Below are positions 1-5,545 of a DNA stretch of 9,863 nucleotides, piece after piece. Where the stretch lies: positions 1-9,863 of the forward strand of contig JAJXYW010000161.1 in assembly GCA_021780415.1 (NCBI GenBank). Reading direction: 5' to 3'. The stretch comes from Acidobacteriota bacterium. GTDB lineage: Bacteria; Acidobacteriota; Terriglobia; Terriglobales; Acidobacteriaceae. Every line of letters begins with the position of its first letter. The first letter of the stretch is position 1. The notes below the pieces were generated by a model. It worked only from the letters and a program-made list of their open reading frames with translations. It searched no databases and was not told where the DNA came from. The position numbers were made by a program, and so were the translations under genes.

Positions 1-990
1 GAACTCGTCGGTGACGCGGATGGAGTTGTTGGCGTTCTGGAAGAAGATGCTGGTGAAAGCTTCAGAGTCGGGGCCGGAGCCGTCGTAGCCAGCCTGCATG
101 AGGGTCCAGGCCTTCTTCTCTTCCTTGACCTTGCACTGGATGAAGTCTTCGATGTCGGGGTGGTCGATGTTGAGGACGACCATCTTGGCAGCGCGGCGTG
201 TCTTGCCGCCGGACTTGATGACACCGGCGAAGGCGTCGAAGCCACGCATGAAGCTGAGCGGGCCAGAGGCGGTGCCGCCGCCGGAGAGGGTCTCCATGCT
301 GCCGCGAATGGCGGAGAGGTTGGAGCCTGCGCCGCTGCCCCACTTGAAGAGCATGCCCTCGGTCTTGGCGAGGGTCAGGATGGAGTCGAGCGAGTCCTGT
401 ACGGAGTTGATGAAGCAGGCGGAGCACTGCGGGCGGCTGTAGCCGGTGACCGAGAAGGCCACCTTGCCGAGTTCGGCGTCCCAGTGCCAGTTCTGCGCGT
501 CGGAGTGGGGCTCGAGGCGGTCGCAGCCGACGTTGAACCAGACGGGCGAGTTGAAGGCGCACTTCTGGTTGACGAGCAGGTGGGTGAGCTCGGCGAAGAA
601 AATCTCGGCGTCCTCGTCGGAGGCGAAGTAGCCGTCGCGCTTGCCCCAGTCGCGGATGCTTTCGGCGACGCGGGAGATGAGGTCGCGGACACCGCTCTCG
701 CGCTCGGGCGTTCCTACCTGGCCATGCAGGTACTTGCTGGCGACGATGTTGGTCGCGGTGACGGACCAGTCGGTGGGAACTTCGACGTTCTTCTGCTCGA
801 AGACCAGGCGGCCCTTGAAGTCCTGAATGATGGCGTCGCGGAACTCCCAGGTGAGTTCGTCGAAGGGGTTGACGCCGGGCCTGGTGAAGTAGCGCGAGAA
901 CTGCAGGCCGGGGGCGCTGCGATGGGCAGTGGCAGACGCCAGGGGGGTAGTTTGCTGTGCGGATTCGACGGAGTGGATCACTTCGGCCAT
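1..990 (-). CDS. nrdJ: Class II (adenosylcobalamin-dependent) ribonucleotide reductase NrdJ, N-terminal part
   Basis: This gene encodes the enzyme that reduces ribonucleotides to deoxyribonucleotides in the cytoplasm, using an adenosylcobalamin-derived radical and no oxygen. The start codon ATG lies at 990-988, preceded by GAGAGG (1000-1005) at 9 nt spacing. The frame is open for 330 codons and leaves the window at base 1 without a stop, so the C-terminal part is missing. Family blocks visible in order are NSPVWFNVG (residues 147-155), SRPQCSACFINS (185-196, with Cys189 and Cys192; the N-terminal redox-active cysteine of the family lies in this block), FKWGSGAGSNLSAIRG (215-230), GPLSFMRGFDAFAGVIKSGG (243-262), KTRRAAKMVVLNIDHPDIEDF (263-283) and QNANNSIRVTDEF (318-330). 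The run of these blocks is characteristic of NrdJ rather than NrdA or NrdE. The catalytic thiyl cysteine and B12-contacting regions lie outside the window. Upstream is a 567-bp gap with a candidate promoter and NrdR-like site, so it is probably transcribed alone. The identification is firm. Confidence 0.95.
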   Translation of the reverse strand, partial: MAEVIHSVESAQQTTPLASATAHRSAPGLQFSRYFTRPGVNPFDELTWEFRDAIIQDFKGRLVFEQKNVEVPTDWSVTATNIVASKYLHGQVGTPERESGVRDLISRVAESIRDWGKRDGYFASDEDAEIFFAELTHLLVNQKCAFNSPVWFNVGCDRLEPHSDAQNWHWDAELGKVAFSVTGYSRPQCSACFINSVQDSLDSILTLAKTEGMLFKWGSGAGSNLSAIRGSMETLSGGGTASGPLSFMRGFDAFAGVIKSGGKTRRAAKMVVLNIDHPDIEDFIQCKVKEEKKAWTLMQAGYDGSGPDSEAFTSIFFQNANNSIRVTDEF

Positions 991-1026
991 GGGATGGTAC
1001 CTCTCGGGAGAAAAACTGGGGATCGA

Positions 1027-1042
1027 CCGGATTGAAATCCGG
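1027..1042 (-). other. Perfect inverted repeat in the nrdJ leader
   Basis: CCGGATT and AATCCGG form a perfect 7-bp stem with a 2-nt loop (or 6 bp with a 4-nt loop) in the untranslated leader. Its nrdJ-proximal base at 1027 is 21 nt upstream of the GAGAGG ribosome binding site at 1000-1005. A short T run follows about a dozen bases after the stem on the minus strand, so a weak attenuator is conceivable, but the stem is not immediately followed by T residues as in a standard terminator. Its role is unknown. Confidence 0.4.
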
Positions 1043-1221
1043 GGGGCTACCGGTTAGGGCGTAAATCAGTATTGCGGCCTGGTGAAGGACGCTCCTCCAC
1101 GCTGCAAAGGCGGTAGGAAGGTTTGCGTCGCGGGTCCTTGTCGGCGGTGTGGCCAGGGGGACAGGCGCTGCACCAGATCTGCGGGTGAAGTCGAAAGTAA
1201 CGCCGCATCTGGTACGAGTCA

Positions 1222-1250
1222 AGTATAAAACAACTACATGTTGTGGTGCA
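1222..1250 (-). promoter_or_regulatory. Candidate nrdJ promoter
   Basis: Read on the minus strand, TATACT (1227-1222) matches the -10 consensus at five of six positions. A poor -35 candidate, TGCACC (1250-1245), lies 17 nt upstream and matches at three of six. Transcription would start near 1214 and give a leader of about 220 nt before the nrdJ ATG. The weak -35 and the overlapping palindrome fit a regulated promoter. This is pattern matching only; the sigma-factor preferences of the host are assumed to be standard. Confidence 0.45.
1231..1246 (-). promoter_or_regulatory. Putative NrdR box overlapping the nrdJ promoter
   Basis: Arms ACAAC and GTTGT flank a 5-bp centre (1230-1244), placed between the proposed -35 and -10. 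The 16-mer at 1231-1246 agrees with the known NrdR-box consensus (ACAC, A/T, ATATAT, A/T, GTGT) at about 11 positions. NrdR is the conserved ATP/dATP-sensing repressor of ribonucleotide reductase genes, and its boxes usually come in pairs about three helical turns apart. A second, poor match (about 8 of 16) lies at 1200-1215, exactly 31 bp away. The location argues for the assignment; the weak second box argues for caution. Confidence 0.4.
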
Positions 1251-1515
1251 GAAGTAGATACCCCCCTCACGCGGGGAAATGGGCTCTCGACTTCGGTTTT
1301 TCTAGGGTTTTGCTGTGGAAAGTTCTTGAATAGCGCGTGAATTGCGGGGTTTCACGTCTGTTAACAGGAGATGAATCAAGACTACGGTGCGGGGAGAGGG
1401 AGCGCAAGGGAGCGGGCAGGGGAAAACCGGGGCGATTGGTGGAAAAGCAGGCTGTGCGGGAATCGGACAGAGCCTTCGCGCGAGGTGTCGCGGATGGGGA
1501 AAGGTCGCCCGATAA

Positions 1516-1546
1516 CCGGTGTGTCCGTCGCTGAGGACGACACCGG
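1516..1546 (-). terminator. Stem-loop after the S53 peptidase gene, possible terminator
   Basis: CCGGTGT pairs with ACACCGG, and the inner segments GTCC and GGAC extend the stem past one unpaired base. The stem begins 11 nt past the TAG stop of the S53 gene on the minus strand. The sequence after the hairpin is not T-rich, so it may be a weak or factor-assisted terminator, or a transcript-stabilising 3' structure. Confidence 0.4.
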
Positions 1547-1557
1547 CCCGGGGACGG

Positions 1558-4494
1558 CTAGCTGACTGTTACGGTAACGGTGGCTGAGTTGGTAAGGGTT
1601 GAGGTTTTGCTGTCGGTGCCGGTGACGGTGAGGTGGTAGGCGCCGGCAGGGGTGGTGAGATTGGAGGGGGTGGGCGTCGTGGTACCGCCGCCGCTGCAGC
1701 CAGTAAGAGCGATGCCGCTGCATGCGAGAGCGAGCAGGAGGCCGAGGGCCAGGCCGGCACGAAGCATCTGAGAGCGGCGGCGGAGCCCGAACAGAAGAAG
1801 CACTCCTGCCAGCGTGGGGAGGGGCATCCCCTGCCAGGGAGAGCGGGGCTGGTGGGGGGTGGTGCCTGAGTGGGAGCTGAACATCAGGACCCGCTGGCCG
1901 GGAGCGTGGGCTGCCGCTACTGCGGTGGAGCAGCTGGAGGTGCTGGTGTAGACCGTGTATTTGGCCGAAGCCACCGAGGTGGAGCCACTGATGGCAGCTG
2001 AGGAGGTGATGACCACGCAGCCGTTGGTCAGGGTGGTCGGGGAGATGGCGAGGTTAACGGTGCCGGTGTAGCCATTGGCCGGCGAGAGCGTGATGATGCC
2101 AGCGCCGGAGGCTCCCGTGGCCACGGAGACTGGAGCGGCGGTGAGGGTGAAGGACGGGGCCGACGCGCTCCCTCCGACGTTGAGGGCGAGCGTCCCGGTG
2201 GAGGGACCGAAGTTGGCGTCGCCGGAGTAGCTTGCCGCGATCACGTGCGCTCCGGTGGTGGCGGAGGAGAAGCTGTAGCTGGCGACCCCGGCGGCGAGAG
2301 TGAGGGTGCTGGGAGTGCCGCCATCGACGGTGAGCGAGACGGTGCCTGTGGGCGTGGCGGCGGCGGTGGCGAGCGGAGCGACGGTGATGGTGACGAGGCT
2401 GGCAGCACCGGCAGCGGGGTAGGCAGTCGGGGCGCTGAGGGTCGTGCTGGTGGAGGCCAGCGATGCGGCGGAAGAGGCGGGCCACGCCGTGAGGAGGTTG
2501 TAGAAGTCGATGGAGCCGAGACCGGAGGCCTCGTCGTAGCCGGTGGCGGCGGCGTAGTTGGCTGCACCGGCGGTGGAGCAGTAGGTGATGCCGGCGATGC
2601 ACTGGTTGCCGCCGCTGGTGATGTCATGGAAGGCGGAGGCGTAGGCTGACGTCGAAGCCAGAGAGTAGATCGTGGAGTTGATCAGGCCCTGACCGGTGGC
2701 GTTCTGCTTTTGATTGATGATGGAAACGAGGGCGGCAAAGATGGGGGCCTCAAAGCTGGTGCCGCCGCCGACGGTGAGCAGTTGGGTGGAGGCGTCGCGC
2801 AGGCCGTCGTTGCAACTGGCCTGCTGATAGGGCGCTGTGCCGCCGTTGGCTGCGGTGTTCCAGAAGGTGGGGTCGCTGGTGCAGAAGGCGAAGGGCGCGT
2901 TGTTGGGTGAGGCGACCATGGCGATGTCGGGGACCATCCGGAAGCTGCTGGTGGGGATGGCGACGCCGCCAATGGTGCCGGCCTGCCAGCTCGGATGAGG
3001 AGCATAGATGCTTACACCGCCACCGCCGGCGGAGATGGGACTGGTGGTAGCAGCGCTGTTGTCGTCGTTCCAGACGCCCTCGGGAATGTAGGACTTGGCC
3101 GAGCTGATGATGTCGGTGGTGCTCTGTGCCTCGAAGTAGGTGTTGTTTCCGGCGGCAACATCGGCAGCAGGGAACTCGGTGCCGCCGACGCCGATGACGT
3201 ACTGGCTGCTGGCGGGGAAGTCGACGGCGAGCTGCTGGTTGTCCACCGTGTCGCTGGACTTGTAGGCACCATAGCAGTCGGTCGAGCCCTGGTCTCCACC
3301 GGGGGCGACGACGGTCTGCCCCTGTGCGGCAGCCTGCTCGAGGTAGGACGTGTAGGCGGTGTAGCTGGACTGGCCGAGAGCGGGTTCGCATTCGCCATAG
3401 CTTGAACTGATGACCGGCGCGATGCGCTGGTCGATGGCATACCAGATGGCGTCGAAGGCTCCCTGAGTGCCGTTGCCGGTGTAGACGAAGTAGATCTGAG
3501 CGCCCTTGGCAATGGTGCTGGAGTACTCGAGGTCGAGATCGGACTCAGCCTCATCGCCGGTGGCGTAGACCGTAGAGGTGCCGGAGGTGGGGAGGAGGAT
3601 CGGAATCGGTGTTCGGGTGGAGATGCCCACGGCGGCCTGGAAGTTTGCGATGTCGGAGAGGTAAACGGCGGATTGGCCGACGACAGCGATGGACTGGTTC
3701 GATCCGGTGAAGCCGGAGTTGTAGGCCGGCGTGATGTCGTAGATCGTGGCTATATCCCCGGGGGTGAGGAAGTGGTTGCCGGTGGAACTGGAGGTGAATC
3801 GCGGCTGCGCGTTTGATGGGCTGCTATGAACAATGTGCGGACGCAGGCGGAAGTCGGAGAGATTGCCGACCGAGAGCACGACGGAGCTGAGCGCGGCGGG
3901 AATCGTGAGGTCGGCCGAGGGAGCGAAGTGGGTCTTCGCGGGTTCGCTGCCGCTGGCCGGGGTCAGGTAATAGTGGAGGGGGGTGCCAAAGGCGGAGGCG
4001 ACCTGGCGGGCGGTTCCTGAAAAGATGATGCGGTTGCGGCTGCGCGCCACGGCGTCGACCGAGAAGCCCTGCCGCTCAAGCCATGCGGTGACCGTCGCGA
4101 TGTCTGCTTCGGCGACGCCAAACTGCGCGGCGTACTGGTCAGGGGTGATCCACTGGTGATAGAGCGGCGAGGCGGGGTTCTGCTGGGCGGCGACGAGGGC
4201 GTCGAGCGCGGTCTGCTGCGCTGCGGATCGACCGAAGTCCAGCGCCATGCCCTGGAGCTTAAGGTCAGCGGGGACCGCGCCGATGTCGTCGGCGGGGAGA
4301 GCACGCGGAGGGCGCGAGCCGGCGAGGGTGACGCGGCTGGAGTCCTCGATCTGCGCGGTGATGCGGGGCTGCGGCCGGGGCGTCTGCGCGGCGGCAGGAA
4401 GGGTCGCACACAGGGCGGCCACGATGCACAAGACGGAGGTGCCAGCCGCTATCGAGAGCGGCTTGTGCAGGAGATTCGTCGAAATAAGTTTCAT
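1558..4494 (-). CDS. Secreted S53 family peptidase (sedolisin/kumamolisin type) with C-terminal Ig-like domains
   Basis: This gene encodes a 978-residue exported serine-carboxyl endopeptidase; the family typically works at acid pH after autocatalytic removal of its propeptide. A signal peptide occupies residues 1 to about 36 (KPLS then a hydrophobic stretch ending LPAAAQ). The pro-kumamolisin domain spans about 75-220, including SPLYHQWITPDQYAAQFG (109-126). In the catalytic domain (about 241-672), Glu317 and Asp321 lie in GDEAESDLD, the oxyanion Asp401 in APGGDQGS, and the nucleophile Ser580 in GGGTSFEAP. The calcium site is formed by Asp624 and the segment GYDEASGLGS (652-661). Six cysteines (369, 407, 538, 561, 632, 639) could form three disulfides. 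An Ig-like domain (about 681-774, with YSGDANF) follows, then a second Ig-like segment from about 780, interrupted near 888-933 by two hydrophobic stretches around RRR and by LTGC (930-933). Only a weak AGGA (4507-4510) precedes the ATG. All catalytic residues are present, so activity is likely. The substrate is unknown. Confidence 0.95.
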   Translation of the reverse strand: MKLISTNLLHKPLSIAAGTSVLCIVAALCATLPAAAQTPRPQPRITAQIEDSSRVTLAGSRPPRALPADDIGAVPADLKLQGMALDFGRSAAQQTALDALVAAQQNPASPLYHQWITPDQYAAQFGVAEADIATVTAWLERQGFSVDAVARSRNRIIFSGTARQVASAFGTPLHYYLTPASGSEPAKTHFAPSADLTIPAALSSVVLSVGNLSDFRLRPHIVHSSPSNAQPRFTSSSTGNHFLTPGDIATIYDITPAYNSGFTGSNQSIAVVGQSAVYLSDIANFQAAVGISTRTPIPILLPTSGTSTVYATGDEAESDLDLEYSSTIAKGAQIYFVYTGNGTQGAFDAIWYAIDQRIAPVISSSYGECEPALGQSSYTAYTSYLEQAAAQGQTVVAPGGDQGSTDCYGAYKSSDTVDNQQLAVDFPASSQYVIGVGGTEFPAADVAAGNNTYFEAQSTTDIISSAKSYIPEGVWNDDNSAATTSPISAGGGGVSIYAPHPSWQAGTIGGVAIPTSSFRMVPDIAMVASPNNAPFAFCTSDPTFWNTAANGGTAPYQQASCNDGLRDASTQLLTVGGGTSFEAPIFAALVSIINQKQNATGQGLINSTIYSLASTSAYASAFHDITSGGNQCIAGITYCSTAGAANYAAATGYDEASGLGSIDFYNLLTAWPASSAASLASTSTTLSAPTAYPAAGAASLVTITVAPLATAAATPTGTVSLTVDGGTPSTLTLAAGVASYSFSSATTGAHVIAASYSGDANFGPSTGTLALNVGGSASAPSFTLTAAPVSVATGASGAGIITLSPANGYTGTVNLAISPTTLTNGCVVITSSAAISGSTSVASAKYTVYTSTSSCSTAVAAAHAPGQRVLMFSSHSGTTPHQPRSPWQGMPLPTLAGVLLLFGLRRRSQMLRAGLALGLLLALACSGIALTGCSGGGTTTPTPSNLTTPAGAYHLTVTGTDSKTSTLTNSATVTVTVS

Positions 4495-4669
4495 AGAGGC
4501 GCTGAATCCTGGTTGGGAAGGTGCTGCGTTTGAGACGAGTACGAAGGAATAAAGGATAGAGAGCCTGGAAATGGGGGATTCAGACTGCCTTCCGCTGGAG
4601 ACGACGTTACGATGCGATTAGATTACAGCTTGACCTTGATCGGCTGCATCTTCCGTGAGTTCCAGACGC

Positions 4670-4785
4670 GGTCGCATGAGGGGGAGCCTCGATTCGAAGC
4701 GCGAGGCGCACGGTCGCTGGCGTACCATGACGAGGCTGTCATCGGAGGGTCGCGAGGAGCGCGGAAATTTTGATGGGTCGGTCGC
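4670..4785 (+). repeat. Four direct copies of GGTCGC upstream of the YceI gene
   Basis: GGTCGC occurs at 4670-4675, 4712-4717, 4748-4753 and 4780-4785, all in the same orientation, with start-to-start distances of 42, 36 and 32 bp. The first and last copies extend to a shared nonamer, CGGTCGCAT. The last copy ends six bases before the proposed -35 of the YceI promoter. Such an arrangement could be a set of activator sites, but the hexamer is GC-rich, as is this genome, so chance clustering is possible. Confidence 0.35.
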
Positions 4786-4791
4786 ATCATA

Positions 4792-4818
4792 TAGACATCT
4801 AATCGGCAGGACTGTAAT
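4792..4818 (+). promoter_or_regulatory. Candidate promoter of the YceI-family gene
   Basis: TAGACA (4792-4797) matches the -35 consensus at five of six positions and TGTAAT (4813-4818) matches the -10 at five of six. The spacing is 15 nt, shorter than the usual 17; an alternative -10, TAATAA (4815-4820), gives 17 nt but matches less well. The leader would be about 30 nt and include the GGGAG ribosome binding site at 4843-4847. Confidence 0.4.
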
Positions 4819-4854
4819 AAACATCAGAATTTCATTGAATAAGGGAGAGTATCG

Positions 4855-5457
4855 ATGAAGCATATACGTTTGGCAGGATGGTTGGCCGGAGCGGTGTTGG
4901 CGGTGAGTGCATGCGCCATGAGCGCGCAGACCACACAATGGAAGATTGATCCGATGCATTCGGAGGCTGACTTCGCGATCAAGCATATGGCGATCAGCAC
5001 GGTGCATGGAACGTTCCATGGACTCTCGGGCACCATCAACTTCGATCCGGCGGATGTGACGAAGTCGAGCGTGGAGGCAACCATCCCGGTGTCGACGGTG
5101 GATACAGGCGTGACTCCCCGCGACAATGATTTGAAGAGCCCACGGTTTTTCGATGCAGCCCAGTTTCCGAGCATGACCTTCAAGAGCACCAGCGTGCGCA
5201 AGGACGGCGATCACTACGAGGTGGCTGGCAACCTGACGCTGCACGGCGTTACGAAGCCGGTGGTGCTGAAGCTTGAGGACCTAGGCAAGGCTCAGCCAGG
5301 CATGGATGGCAAGAGCGTCCATCGCGGGTTCACGGCGACGACGACGATCGATCGCAAGGACTTTGGGCTGACGTTCAACGGCACGTTGAAGAGCGGCGAT
5401 GCCGTGCTGGCCGATGACGTACGGATTGAGATTGATATCGATGCAGCGCAGATCTGA
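4855..5457 (+). CDS. Exported YceI family protein (polyisoprenoid-binding-like lipocalin fold)
   Basis: This gene encodes a 200-residue protein of the YceI family, whose members form a small beta-barrel that binds long isoprenoid or other lipid-like ligands outside the cytoplasm. The ATG is preceded by GGGAG (4843-4847) at 7 nt spacing. After a hydrophobic export signal (residues 1-24), typical family segments follow: WKIDPMHSEADFAIKHM (28-44), TVHGTFHGLSGTINFDP (49-65), the SSVEATIPVSTVDTG core followed by RDNDLKSPRFFDAAQFPSMTF, the domain-typical LTLHGVTKPVVLKL, and RKDFGLTFNG near the end. The length is normal for a signal peptide plus one YceI domain. The export signal is ambiguous: VSAC (17-20) fits a lipobox, while AMSA before Gln25 fits ordinary signal peptidase cleavage. 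It stands alone with its own terminator; no cytochrome b561 gene, a common partner of YceI, is adjacent. The ligand is unknown. Confidence 0.93.
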   Translation: MKHIRLAGWLAGAVLAVSACAMSAQTTQWKIDPMHSEADFAIKHMAISTVHGTFHGLSGTINFDPADVTKSSVEATIPVSTVDTGVTPRDNDLKSPRFFDAAQFPSMTFKSTSVRKDGDHYEVAGNLTLHGVTKPVVLKLEDLGKAQPGMDGKSVHRGFTATTTIDRKDFGLTFNGTLKSGDAVLADDVRIEIDIDAAQI

Positions 5458-5485
5458 GTAGATCTGATTCGTAGCGATTGGAATG

Positions 5486-5527
5486 CAAGCAACCGTGCCC
5501 GAGAAAGATCTCCGGCACGGTTGTTTG
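5486..5527 (+). terminator. Rho-independent terminator between convergent genes
   Basis: A 14-bp stem (5486-5499 with 5514-5527, one G-U pair) is continued, after a C-C mismatch, by GAGA/TCTC closing an AAGA loop. The right arm is itself T-rich (GGTTGTTTG), giving the uridine-rich end expected on the plus strand. It begins 29 nt after the YceI stop and ends 18 nt before the stop of the convergent BNR gene, so it may serve both directions, although the minus-strand side has fewer T residues. Confidence 0.8.
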
Positions 5528-5545
5528 GTTGGTGGGGATCATTAA

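Larger units (their letters stand above)
991..1557. other. Intergenic region: nrdJ promoter and leader, end of the S53 gene
   Basis: This 567-bp gap separates the start of nrdJ from the stop of the upstream S53 peptidase gene, both on the minus strand. Its nrdJ-proximal half holds the candidate promoter, an NrdR-like palindrome and a leader with one perfect hairpin next to the ribosome binding site. The S53-proximal end holds a stem-loop just past the stop codon. Short open frames on the plus strand between 1337 and 1565 have arginine- and glycine-rich translations without family resemblance, and I do not regard them as genes. I saw nothing specific between about 1260 and 1510. Confidence 0.6.
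4495..4854. other. Divergent intergenic region between the S53 peptidase and YceI genes
   Basis: This 360-bp stretch lies between the start codons of two divergently transcribed genes and must hold the promoters of both. For the YceI side I see a candidate -35/-10 pair at 4792-4818 and four direct copies of GGTCGC upstream of it. For the S53 side a -10-like TATCCT lies around 4551-4556 on the minus strand, without a recognisable -35. A short stem (GCCTCG at 4686-4691 with CGAGGC at 4702-4707) is also present. The reading frames here have no convincing protein features. Confidence 0.6.

Noticed and set aside
991..1214. Cobalamin riboswitch upstream of nrdJ
   Set aside because: A fragment CCGCAATACTG vaguely recalls part of the cobalamin core, but no B12 box follows and the order of conserved segments does not fit. 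A covariance search would be decisive.
62..1270. 402-residue open frame on the minus strand opposite and across nrdJ
   Set aside because: It overlaps nrdJ in another frame, its translation is arginine-, histidine- and proline-rich without family features, and nrdJ explains the region completely.
1371..1565. Small plus-strand open frame of 64 codons with AGGAG next to its ATG
   Set aside because: The Shine-Dalgarno sequence directly abuts the ATG with no spacing, the translation has no recognisable features, and it overlaps the end of the S53 gene and its stem-loop.
4686..4707. GCCTCG/CGAGGC stem-loop in the S53-YceI gap
   Set aside because: A 6-bp stem with a 10-nt loop is common in GC-rich DNA, and it has no T tail and no clear position relative to either promoter.
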